64,000 nucleotides of DNA from assembly GCA_043421945.1 (NCBI GenBank), contig JBHOGO010000007.1, forward strand, positions 31,335 to 95,334, in the 5' to 3' direction. Below are positions 26,700 to 34,250 of this stretch, in pieces. Numbering within the stretch: position 1 is the stretch's first letter; each line of letters opens with the position of its first letter. The stretch is from Thaumasiovibrio sp043421945 (GTDB lineage Bacteria > Pseudomonadota > Gammaproteobacteria > Enterobacterales > Vibrionaceae). Both the position numbers and the translations under genes were made by a program. The notes below the pieces were generated by a model that had not been told where the DNA came from, did not search any database, and saw only the letters and a program-made list of their open reading frames with translations.

Positions 26700-26774
26700 A
26701 ATCAGTCTCTCAATGAAAGCGCTCGTCAACGAGCGCCTTGTCGAATGTTTTGTTTAGGATTCTTTATTGGTGGC

Positions 26775-28103
26775 TTACGCAGTCGCTGGTACGCCAGTTG
26801 CTTCTTCTTGTGCAGCGTTATCTGCAGCTTCCTGTTCAAGCAGTTGCTTCTCGTAAGCTTTTAGGAAAGGCGTGTACATTACAACAGCCATTGCCATACA
26901 GATGAAGCAGAGGATGACAGGACTAAATGCCCAGTTTGCTGCCCATGAAGCACCGATTGGTCCAGGTGTTGTCCAAGGAGTGAGTGATACCACACGCTCG
27001 ACCAAACCAAAGTCTAATGCGAAATAAGCTAGCGTTGCGTTGATCATCGGTACAAAGATGAACGGTAAGAAGAAGATAGGGTTCATGATAATCGGTGCAC
27101 CAAATAGGATTGGTTCGTTGATATTGAACACCCCAGGTACGACACCCATTTTACCAATCGTACGTAAGTGAATCGCTTTACTACGCAGCAATAAGAACGC
27201 CAGTGGTAGTGTAGAACCTACGCCACCAATCAATAGGTAGTGGTCCCAGAAGCCTTGAACGAAGATGTGTGGAATCGCTTCGCCTGCTGCCATTGCTGCT
27301 TGGTTAACCGATAAGTTAGCCATCCAGAATGGGTTCATAATACCAGTCACAATCAGGGCACCATGAATACCAGCAAACCATAGAATCTGACAAACAAGTA
27401 CAGCAAGTAGTAGTGCAGGTAGCGTATCTGAAGCAGCAACAAGTGGCTCAACTAACGCCATAATCGCTTCAGGGATAATCATGCCCGTCGATGACTCGAT
27501 GAACAGGTTAAGTGGGTGCAATGTTAGAATAATGACCAATACTGGAATCAAAATTTCGAATGAGCGAGCTACACCGGTTGGCACTTCTGGTGGTAGCTTG
27601 ATAGTGATATTTTTACGCTTCAAGAAAGCGTAAACTTCCGTTGAGTAGAGTGCAGTAATGATCGCAGTGAAGATACCTTGACCTGAGAAGTACTGCATCG
27701 ACATAGCGCCATTTTCAAGTGGTGCAGCGACAAGTAAGAAGGCCATCAGCGAAAGCAACCCGGTGGTTACTGGATCAAGTTGATGGTGTTTAGCCAAACT
27801 TGCTGCGATACCGACCGATATAAACAGGGTCATGACACCCATACTTAAATCGAACGGTAGCATCAATTGTACACGGTATGTTTCAGAGAAATTTAACCAC
27901 GCTTGTGCGAACCCCCAAGTGGTATCTGCCGCAAAAGGAGGGAAGATAAACACCAACATGAACGAACCAACGATCATGAAAGGAAGCGCGGCAATGAAGC
28001 CATCGCGGATTGAAGTAACGTACTTTTGCTGACCGAGTTTACCAGCGATGGGCGTGATTTTTTGTTCAATCACGTTCACCATTTTATCGTAGACTGCACC
28101 CAT
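26775..28103 (-). CDS. PTS cellobiose-type IIC permease
   Basis: 442 aa, about 10 membrane helices. SIRDGFIAALPFIMVGSFML and GIHGALIVTGIMNPFWM, FNINEPILFGAPIIMNP are signatures of the Lac/Cel IIC family; NEP and the IHG loop line the sugar site. Start at ATG 28103 behind AAGGAATG; 35 bp after IIB. It ends with an acidic tail (LEQEAADNAAQEEATG). Confidence 0.93.
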   Translation of the reverse strand: MGAVYDKMVNVIEQKITPIAGKLGQQKYVTSIRDGFIAALPFMIVGSFMLVFIFPPFAADTTWGFAQAWLNFSETYRVQLMLPFDLSMGVMTLFISVGIAASLAKHHQLDPVTTGLLSLMAFLLVAAPLENGAMSMQYFSGQGIFTAIITALYSTEVYAFLKRKNITIKLPPEVPTGVARSFEILIPVLVIILTLHPLNLFIESSTGMIIPEAIMALVEPLVAASDTLPALLLAVLVCQILWFAGIHGALIVTGIMNPFWMANLSVNQAAMAAGEAIPHIFVQGFWDHYLLIGGVGSTLPLAFLLLRSKAIHLRTIGKMGVVPGVFNINEPILFGAPIIMNPIFFLPFIFVPMINATLAYFALDFGLVERVVSLTPWTTPGPIGASWAANWAFSPVILCFICMAMAVVMYTPFLKAYEKQLLEQEAADNAAQEEATGVPATA

Positions 28104-28137
28104 GTTTTCATTCCTTATCTTGATGAGCGTTGGTGAT

Positions 28138-28443
28138 TTAGCCAATAAGTGATAGTGCGTAGTCCAGCACTTTGTCGCCCTTCTGCATGCCGTAATCCAT
28201 CATGTTGATTGGCTCAACTTTGATGCCGTGCTTATCGGCACGCTTTTGGAAATCTGCTTGCATGTATTTAACCTGAGGACCTAGCAAAACCACCTCGTAG
28301 TTGCCTACGTGGTCATCAAACTCAGAAGCACCAAAGGCTTTAATTTCAACCTCTAAGCCACGGTCTGCCGCGACGATTTCCATTTTTCTTACAAGCATTG
28401 ATGTAGACATACCTGCAGAGCAGCAAAGCATAATTTTGTTCAT
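28138..28443 (-). CDS. PTS lactose/cellobiose family IIB component
   Basis: 101 aa. The phosphorylated cysteine lies in MLCCSAGMSTSMLV (Cys7 or Cys8; the second aligns with family IIB). Then GPQVKYMQADFQKRAD. First gene of the operon, expressed from the region that contains the LacI-type operator at 28546-28569. Confidence 0.95.
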   Translation of the reverse strand: MNKIMLCCSAGMSTSMLVRKMEIVAADRGLEVEIKAFGASEFDDHVGNYEVVLLGPQVKYMQADFQKRADKHGIKVEPINMMDYGMQKGDKVLDYALSLIG

Positions 28444-28545
28444 GGTGTCTCTCCTGAGTCGTAATTCTGTTTTGTCTTTCGAGGCAATTCAGTCGTTATT
28501 TACGTCCTGCCGCCTTGTTGATATTTACTATGCGCCTTTGGAAAA

Positions 28546-28569
28546 CATTTGGAAACCGGTTTCCAAATG
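28546..28569. promoter_or_regulatory. LacI-family operator before the PTS operon
   Basis: A perfect 24-bp palindrome with core TTGGAAACCGGTTTCCAA and central CG. It lies about 103 bp before the IIB start, where it would control the operon, and about 300 bp before the divergent orphan IIC. The half GGAAAC is shared with the site before the LacI gene. A further AAAAAACGGTTTTTT at about 28695 may be a weaker copy. The rest of the 432-bp gap (28444-28875) contains no gene. Confidence 0.7.
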
Positions 28570-28875
28570 CAATCCTTACTGATGTGAAAATGGTCACTAG
28601 AAATGCTAAAAATGCCGTAAAAAGTGTGATTGTTGATCTAGTTTTTAAATGCTTTGAAAGGTGGGGGAAACTCTTTTTAATGGCTAATAGGTATTAAAAA
28701 ACGGTTTTTTATCTCTGTTATTATGCAAATAGAGTCGTAACTTTTGTTCTCTCAGCCTCACGATTATGTGTTCTGGTCAGCATAATATGTGATGTGATTT
28801 CCTTCTGTTTCCATGGTTAGGTAATCTATACCTCTATTTCGAGTGAAAGCTCATATTGAAAAGAAAAACAATGGA

Positions 28876-30180
28876 ATGAAACAGTCATTTATGCGGGTCG
28901 CGACGGCGAGTGTAGAGCAGTCAATGCGGCCATTGGCCAAGCTTTTAACAGGCAGCCAACACCTCACAGCGCTTCGTGATGGTTTTCAACTCGCGATGCC
29001 GTTTATTGTCGTTGGTTGTTTGTTTGTCCCCTTTATTTTCCCGCCACTGACGCCCGATGACGGTGGTCTAGCAGCAAAGTGGTACCAGCTCGCTTTGGCA
29101 TGGCAGCCTGTATTACTTCCCCCTTATCAAGTGACGCTTGGGTTGATGGGACTGATTGTTGCGTTCGGAACAGGTGCTAGCCTAGCAAAGCAGTATGGTA
29201 TGCCAGAGCGGTTGTCTGGATTAACGGGATCAATGGCATTTATGTTACTTGCGGGCTTTTATGCCGAGGGGCAGGGTGACTTACGTTATCTTGGTGGTGC
29301 TGGCCTATTTACAGCGCTTATTGCGAGTATTTATGCTGTTGAAGTCATTCGGTTTTTTTATGATCGGGGATGGCATATTAAGTTGCCAGAAGAAGTCCCC
29401 ATTATGACGATCAACGCATTTAAACTCTTGCTTCCTTTGATGTTTATCATGCTGTCGATTTCTATCTTTAACTATCAATTAGAAACGCGGTTAGGTGTCG
29501 TTTTCCCCCAGTGGATAGAGACTATTTTCCAGCCGTTATTACTTGCATCAGATAGTCTTGGCGCAGTTCTTTTGTCGATACTCGTGTGTCAGCTGCTTTG
29601 GTTTGTTGGGATACATGGCGCGTTATTAGTTACTGGGATTATGAATCCATTTTGGATGTCTAATCTACTGAATAACCAAGCTGCAATGTCTGCTGGTGCT
29701 GACGTGCTACCCCATGTTTACTTACCCGGTTTTTGGGACTTTTTTATTCTCATCGGTGGGGTTGGGTCAACATTACCTTTAGTCTTTTTGGCAATGCGGA
29801 GTCGGTCGAAGCAGTTAAAGTCTGTTGGTAAAGTAGGGTTATTACCTTCGCTATTTAATATCAATGAACCGATATTGTTTGGTTTTCCGATTATTATGAA
29901 CCCTCTATTTCTGGTTCCTTTTGTATTGGTACCGATGATCAACGCCACGATAGCTTGGTTTTTAATGTCTGCTCAGGTCCTCGATCGCATCGTTGTGATG
30001 CTACCTTGGTCGATGCCAGCCCCTATTGGTGCATTTCTTAGTGCAAATGGCAGTGCCATGAATGCGTTGATGGTTGTTTTGGCGATGGTGAATGCTTACT
30101 TCCTCTACTTGCCATTCTTTCGAGCCCATGAAAATACGTTAATTAAGCAAGAGGCTTGGCGCACTCGAGGCGGGGGTTAA
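28876..30180 (+). CDS. Orphan PTS IIC permease, Lac/Cel family
   Basis: About 434 aa, clear paralogue of the IIC encoded on the other strand: LRDGFQLAMPFIVVGCLF, GIHGALLVTGIMNPFWMSN and FNINEPILFGFPIIMNP correspond position by position. No IIA or IIB is adjacent, so it would need to use those of the divergent operon. Start unclear: ATG 28876 with weak ribosome-binding site, or GTG 28843. The C-terminus is short compared with the operon IIC. Divergent placement around a shared operator region suggests joint control. Confidence 0.88.
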   Translation: MKQSFMRVATASVEQSMRPLAKLLTGSQHLTALRDGFQLAMPFIVVGCLFVPFIFPPLTPDDGGLAAKWYQLALAWQPVLLPPYQVTLGLMGLIVAFGTGASLAKQYGMPERLSGLTGSMAFMLLAGFYAEGQGDLRYLGGAGLFTALIASIYAVEVIRFFYDRGWHIKLPEEVPIMTINAFKLLLPLMFIMLSISIFNYQLETRLGVVFPQWIETIFQPLLLASDSLGAVLLSILVCQLLWFVGIHGALLVTGIMNPFWMSNLLNNQAAMSAGADVLPHVYLPGFWDFFILIGGVGSTLPLVFLAMRSRSKQLKSVGKVGLLPSLFNINEPILFGFPIIMNPLFLVPFVLVPMINATIAWFLMSAQVLDRIVVMLPWSMPAPIGAFLSANGSAMNALMVVLAMVNAYFLYLPFFRAHENTLIKQEAWRTRGGG

Positions 30181-30246
30181 AATCAGTTGTTGATGATAAG
30201 TGAGTCGACTAGAAAAGAAGTCAACCCATCAACACGCACAAAAAGA

Positions 30247-30272
30247 CAGCATGAGTAATAATACTCATGCTG
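30247..30272 (-). terminator. Terminator between the orphan IIC and VOC genes
   Basis: CAGCATGAGTA / TACTCATGCTG form a perfect 11-bp stem with a four-base loop, followed on the minus strand by TCTTTTTG. It ends the VOC gene transcript and perhaps also the converging IIC transcript. Confidence 0.75.
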
Positions 30273-30294
30273 CTTGAGCCAACTTCGTTGCTTA

Positions 30295-30786
30295 TTATTC
30301 GTAATCAGAAGCGTATGTTTCTTCGTAAGAGTGTGAGTAGAACTCAAACAGGTTGCCAAACGGGTCTTCTAGGTAAACCATTTGTGCTTGCTTTAATTCG
30401 TCTTCAGGGTGGTAGCGCATGATATCCATACGAACCTTACCGCCAAATTCTTCAACACGTTTGATCGCCGTTTCAAACTGCTCTTTTGATACTTGAAGAC
30501 AGAAGTGGAAGATGCCTAGGCGAGAGAAATCGACTTCATGACGCTCTTGACGATCTTTCATTTCAAACAATTCAACACCGATACCATCCATTGTCACTAG
30601 GTGGGCGATATTAAAGCCCTTAAAGCCTTCACCGAATACCGCAATACACATGCGGCCGATAGCACTTTCACGCTCTTCAACGACTTTAGTGTTGTTCATA
30701 ACAATACGAAGTCCAAGCGCTTTTGTGTAGAACTCTACCGCTTTATCCATATCTCCAACCATGATGCCGATGTGATTCATTTTCAT
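30295..30786 (-). CDS. VOC superfamily (glyoxalase-like) protein
   Basis: 163 aa with two beta-alpha-beta-beta-beta modules. MNHIGIMVGDMDKAVEFYTK gives the first metal-ligand His, GIFHFCLQVSKEQFE the next, and YLEDPFGNLFEFYSHS the C-terminal Glu. Lyase or dioxygenase of the vicinal oxygen chelate class; substrate unknown. It is far too short to be 4-hydroxyphenylpyruvate dioxygenase. ATG 30786 follows GGAGCAGACA; the frame is open to a TTG 12 bases earlier, which is the Shine-Dalgarno itself. Confidence 0.85.
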   Translation of the reverse strand: MKMNHIGIMVGDMDKAVEFYTKALGLRIVMNNTKVVEERESAIGRMCIAVFGEGFKGFNIAHLVTMDGIGVELFEMKDRQERHEVDFSRLGIFHFCLQVSKEQFETAIKRVEEFGGKVRMDIMRYHPEDELKQAQMVYLEDPFGNLFEFYSHSYEETYASDYE

Positions 30787-30966
30787 TGTCTGCTCCAAAT
30801 CTCTAATTTGTTTGTGTCTTGTGTCTTGTGTCTTGTTTCGATGTGGAGAAGTATAGAGTAGTGGGTCTCCAATAAAAAATTATCAAAATTTATGTTTTTA
30901 ATAAATAATTTTTATATTGATACTCGGGAACGGAAGTGACTAATAAGAGTGATAAAAAAGAGGGAC

Positions 30967-31000
30967 AAAACAGGATTAGCAGTGTGCCAATCCTGTTTTT
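30967..31000 (-). terminator. Terminator after the SulP gene
   Basis: AAAACAGGATT pairs with AATCCTGTTTT around a 12-base loop; T-rich on both sides. It lies 26 bp beyond the SulP stop on the minus strand. Confidence 0.8.
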
Positions 31001-31025
31001 GCATGTGAATTGCTTAAACTAACAA

Positions 31026-32555
31026 CTAAATAGAAGTCTTTGCGACTTGTACTTGAACGAGATCGTCGGCGCGATCAAGCCGAGCTCGACACTCTTCAGA
31101 AAGACCGAGCAAATAGAGTATCTTACCTTGTGCTTGGAAATTCCCACTCAGTTTATGAATAGCTTCCAGTGCAGAGTGATCCGCTAAACGAGCACGGCTT
31201 AGGTCGAGGCTAAAATGCTCAGGCGCTGCTTTAATATCAAAAAGGCTATGGAAGTGAGTCACAGAAGCAAAGAACAGAATACCTTCTAGATGATAGATAG
31301 TACGTTGTTCGTCTGTTGAGGCTTGTGAGCTAAGGGTTAGCCGTGTTGCTTGATCCCATGCAAAACGTAGCGCAGAGACTAAGACACCGACGAATACCGC
31401 GAGGGCAAGATCAGTTAATACCGTTACAACGGTTACCAGCACGATCACAAAGACATCAGTCTGGGGCACCTTGCGAATCATGCGAAGACTCGCCCATTCA
31501 AAGGTACCCAGTACGACCATGAACATTACACCAACGAGTGCTGCAAGTGGGATCATCTCAATAAGCTGAGACCCAAACAGAATAAAGCCGAGGATCGACA
31601 GTGCACATGTTGCTGCGGATAGACGTGACCGACCACCAGAGTTTAAGTTGATGATGCTTTGACCAATCATGGCACAGCCACCCATGCCACCAAAGCAGCC
31701 TGAGACGATATTCGCTGCACCTTGAGCGACACATTCACGGTTAGGCTGGCCTTGGGTTTCAGTAATCTCATCAACCAAGTTCAATGTCAGCAAAGACTCT
31801 AGTAGACCTACAGCGGCAAGGATCAGTGCATAAGGGAAAATGATACTGAGTGTTTCCCAGCTTAGCGGGACCATTGGCAGGCTAAAGTTAGGTAAAGTGC
31901 CGTTTAGGCTCGCATTAGCATTACCAGACATGCTGCGAACGAAGTCAATAACAGTGGCCGTTTGCAAGTCAAAACCATGTACTAGCCCTGTTACCACCAA
32001 GATAGCAACTAATGAGGCGGGGATTGTTCGGCTAAAGCGAGGTAGAAAATGGATAATTGCCATTGCGAGACCCACTAGCCCTAGCATCATTAACATTGGT
32101 GTACCAGACAGCCAGTGCCATTGGCCATTTTCAAGCGTCTGAAACTGCTGTAGTTGTGCCAGGAAGATAACGATTGCTAATCCGTTAACAAAACCAAGCA
32201 TCACAGGGTAGGGTACCAGAGCAATAAATCGACCGAGGCGAAATAGCCCAAAGAGCAGTTGCATTACCCCCATTAAAACCACAGCAGCAAAGAGGTATTC
32301 TACGCCGTGTTGTACCACTAACGCTGTGACCACCACGGCTAAGGCACCGGCGCCACCAGACACCATTCCTGGGCGGCCACCAAAAATGGCGGCGATCAGG
32401 CCTACAATAAAAGCGGCATAGAGTCCAACCATAGGATCCACGGTCGCTACAAAAGTGAAGGCGACGACTTCAGGGACCATAGCGAGTGAGACGGTTAAGC
32501 CGGCGAACAAGTCAGCACGGATTGATGCATTAGGGTTACTGCGTAATTCAAACAT
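31026..32555 (-). CDS. SulP family anion transporter with STAS domain
   Basis: 509 aa. Hydrophobic part to about residue 400 with DLFAGLTVSLAMVPEVVAF and VSGCFGGMGGCAMIGQSIIN, then a STAS domain (YHLEGILFFASVTHFHSLFD, LDLSRARLADHSALEAIHKL). Family members exchange sulfate, bicarbonate or other anions with sodium or protons; the sequence resembles bacterial SulP proteins of the bicarbonate/sulfate group, and the actual substrate is not settled. Monocistronic, with its own terminator. Confidence 0.9.
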   Translation of the reverse strand: MFELRSNPNASIRADLFAGLTVSLAMVPEVVAFTFVATVDPMVGLYAAFIVGLIAAIFGGRPGMVSGGAGALAVVVTALVVQHGVEYLFAAVVLMGVMQLLFGLFRLGRFIALVPYPVMLGFVNGLAIVIFLAQLQQFQTLENGQWHWLSGTPMLMMLGLVGLAMAIIHFLPRFSRTIPASLVAILVVTGLVHGFDLQTATVIDFVRSMSGNANASLNGTLPNFSLPMVPLSWETLSIIFPYALILAAVGLLESLLTLNLVDEITETQGQPNRECVAQGAANIVSGCFGGMGGCAMIGQSIINLNSGGRSRLSAATCALSILGFILFGSQLIEMIPLAALVGVMFMVVLGTFEWASLRMIRKVPQTDVFVIVLVTVVTVLTDLALAVFVGVLVSALRFAWDQATRLTLSSQASTDEQRTIYHLEGILFFASVTHFHSLFDIKAAPEHFSLDLSRARLADHSALEAIHKLSGNFQAQGKILYLLGLSEECRARLDRADDLVQVQVAKTSI

Positions 32556-32710
32556 TGAGGGGAAACAACTCCGGGGGCAAAAAGCTACGCAATTTACCAG
32601 CAGATTGGCTTAATGTCGAATATTTGGTCAGTCGTAAGGCAAAGCCCTACGTTACGCTGTTGAACTCCTGCAAAATTACAGAATAATCATCTATTTTGCG
32701 GTAATCTAAT

Positions 32711-33238
32711 TCATGCTGTCTTATCGTGTACAGTGATAAATTTATCTACTGCGAGGCGTGCGGAGTCGAAAGCAAAATTATCACGGTGTATTGCATTGAT
32801 GGATACCCAGCTCAAAGCAGCGACACCGTCATTCGCAGTAAATTGTGGGGGCTTGCTGTCTAGGGTGATAACAAAGAAAGTATCAAGAGTGTGATAAGTG
32901 ACGTTTTTGTAAGGGTATAGATTGGGATAAGCACATAGATACTGCATATCAACAGGGTAAGGATGGTGATGCACTTTCCAGCCAAGCTCTTCTTCAAGCT
33001 CACGAGCGAGCCCTTCTTCGAACGTTTCCTGGGGATCGATGAAGCCCCCCGGAAAATCCCACCTTCCTTTTCCTGGTTCTTGACCACGAATCGCAATAAG
33101 CACCTCATTTTCTACTACGATGATAGCAGCAGCAGCGCTTGCAACATTTTGAAAATAGGTAAAGTCACAACTTGCACAATGAAAGGACTTTTGACTGCTA
33201 GCTGAAAATGCAATTGCACCACAATGAGGACAAAACAT
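32711..33238 (-). CDS. NUDIX hydrolase with N-terminal zinc ribbon
   Basis: 175 aa. An N-terminal zinc ribbon with CPHCG and CASC precedes the Nudix box GGFIDPQETFEEGLARELEE (continued EELGW), which matches Gx5Ex7REUxEExGU. NudC-like arrangement, but much shorter than NudC. It cleaves a nucleoside-diphosphate-linked substrate; NADH or ADP-ribose would be possible. The ATG at 33238 follows AGGGATCCGACT; a longer in-frame start is less likely. Confidence 0.9.
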   Translation of the reverse strand: MFCPHCGAIAFSASSQKSFHCASCDFTYFQNVASAAAAIIVVENEVLIAIRGQEPGKGRWDFPGGFIDPQETFEEGLARELEEELGWKVHHHPYPVDMQYLCAYPNLYPYKNVTYHTLDTFFVITLDSKPPQFTANDGVAALSWVSINAIHRDNFAFDSARLAVDKFITVHDKTA

Positions 33239-33418
33239 AGTCGGATCCCTAAAATTTAAAGAAATTGTTAAATTGACCGATAAAATACATACGAACATAA
33301 GTGTGTCATGTACAATTTAACTCAAAGGTATTGATTTTGCAGACATACTGATACCTTAAAGCAGTATTTTGATTAAACCACTTTTAATACTTAGCGAGCA
33401 AGCGGCAAGCGAGGGAAT

Positions 33419-33925
33419 ATGCATCTTAAAAAAACACTTCTAGCAGTGGCACTGCTAACAGCAAGTGCACCATCTTTGGCACTAGTTGGACTTTCTGTTG
33501 GCGCGAATGGCGGTGCAACCCGTCTTAGTGGCAGTGGCAGTAACGAGTATGGTTACGAGTACGGTGTCCATGCAAGTTATGGCGTTGGTCCTTTTCTAAG
33601 CCTCAATGCAGGCTATACAACAGGTGAAGGGAAGGTGAATACCTCTTTGTCTGCGGGTAAGCAAACAGTCAAATATACGACTATTCCGGTCACACTGCGT
33701 TTTGACTTCCCATTAATTATTGGTGATGTGTACGCACGCGCCGGTGCCAACTACTATGATGTTGACCATAATCCAACAAAAGATGATGGTATTGGCTTTA
33801 CGGGAGGAGCAGGCTTCGTTCTGACAATTTTCCCTCTCGTTGATTTCACCATTGGCTACGAATATCGTGATATGGGCAAACTAACGACAGACTCAATCGT
33901 GCTTAGTGCAGGTATCGGTATCTAG
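33419..33925 (+). CDS. YfaZ-like outer-membrane beta-barrel protein
   Basis: 168 aa. Signal peptide about residues 1-21 (SLALV). Amphipathic strands alternate with Gly-rich turns (VGLSVGANGGATRLSG, YARAGANYYDV, TIGYEYRDMGKL), ending in SIVLSAGIGI, which fits an eight-strand barrel. Similar to YfaZ in Vibrio. It may be a small porin-like or adhesion protein; function not established. Followed by a strong inverted repeat. Confidence 0.75.
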   Translation: MHLKKTLLAVALLTASAPSLALVGLSVGANGGATRLSGSGSNEYGYEYGVHASYGVGPFLSLNAGYTTGEGKVNTSLSAGKQTVKYTTIPVTLRFDFPLIIGDVYARAGANYYDVDHNPTKDDGIGFTGGAGFVLTIFPLVDFTIGYEYRDMGKLTTDSIVLSAGIGI

Positions 33926-34250
33926 TTTCATCAGCTAAGCCTACATACTGCACAATGGGCTTTATGAGCCTTACCTTATACTCGTGATTAGAGTCTTTGA
34001 TAATCACGAGTATAGGTTGATATATTCTTTCCATTTCATTCCTTGTACCTATCTTTCTACTGTTTTCTTTTGTTTATGTCGCCTTATCAATGAATTACGT
34101 TTCAAATGTAATGCAAACATTTGATCGAGCGTAGTTTAATAATTGTGATTGAATTTGACTTGATGTGCAACAGATAGCATTATGGGTGGGTATTTACTGG
34201 TGGAATGTCATGTTTTGACATTATGCTCCGAGATAATGAGGTGACCTATT
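33926..34250. other. 325-bp gap with a 14-bp perfect inverted repeat
   Basis: TATACTCGTGATTA (33977-33990) pairs with TAATCACGAGTATA (34001-34014) around a 10-base loop. A terminator is the simplest reading, with weak T-richness after it (GGTTGATATATTCTTT). The rest of the gap is AT-rich and holds the presumed promoter of the regulator gene; nothing else was seen. Confidence 0.55.

Noticed and set aside
30295..30786. VOC protein as 4-hydroxyphenylpyruvate dioxygenase
   Set aside because: Only 163 residues; the dioxygenase is about twice that length and the gene is 20 kb from hmgA.
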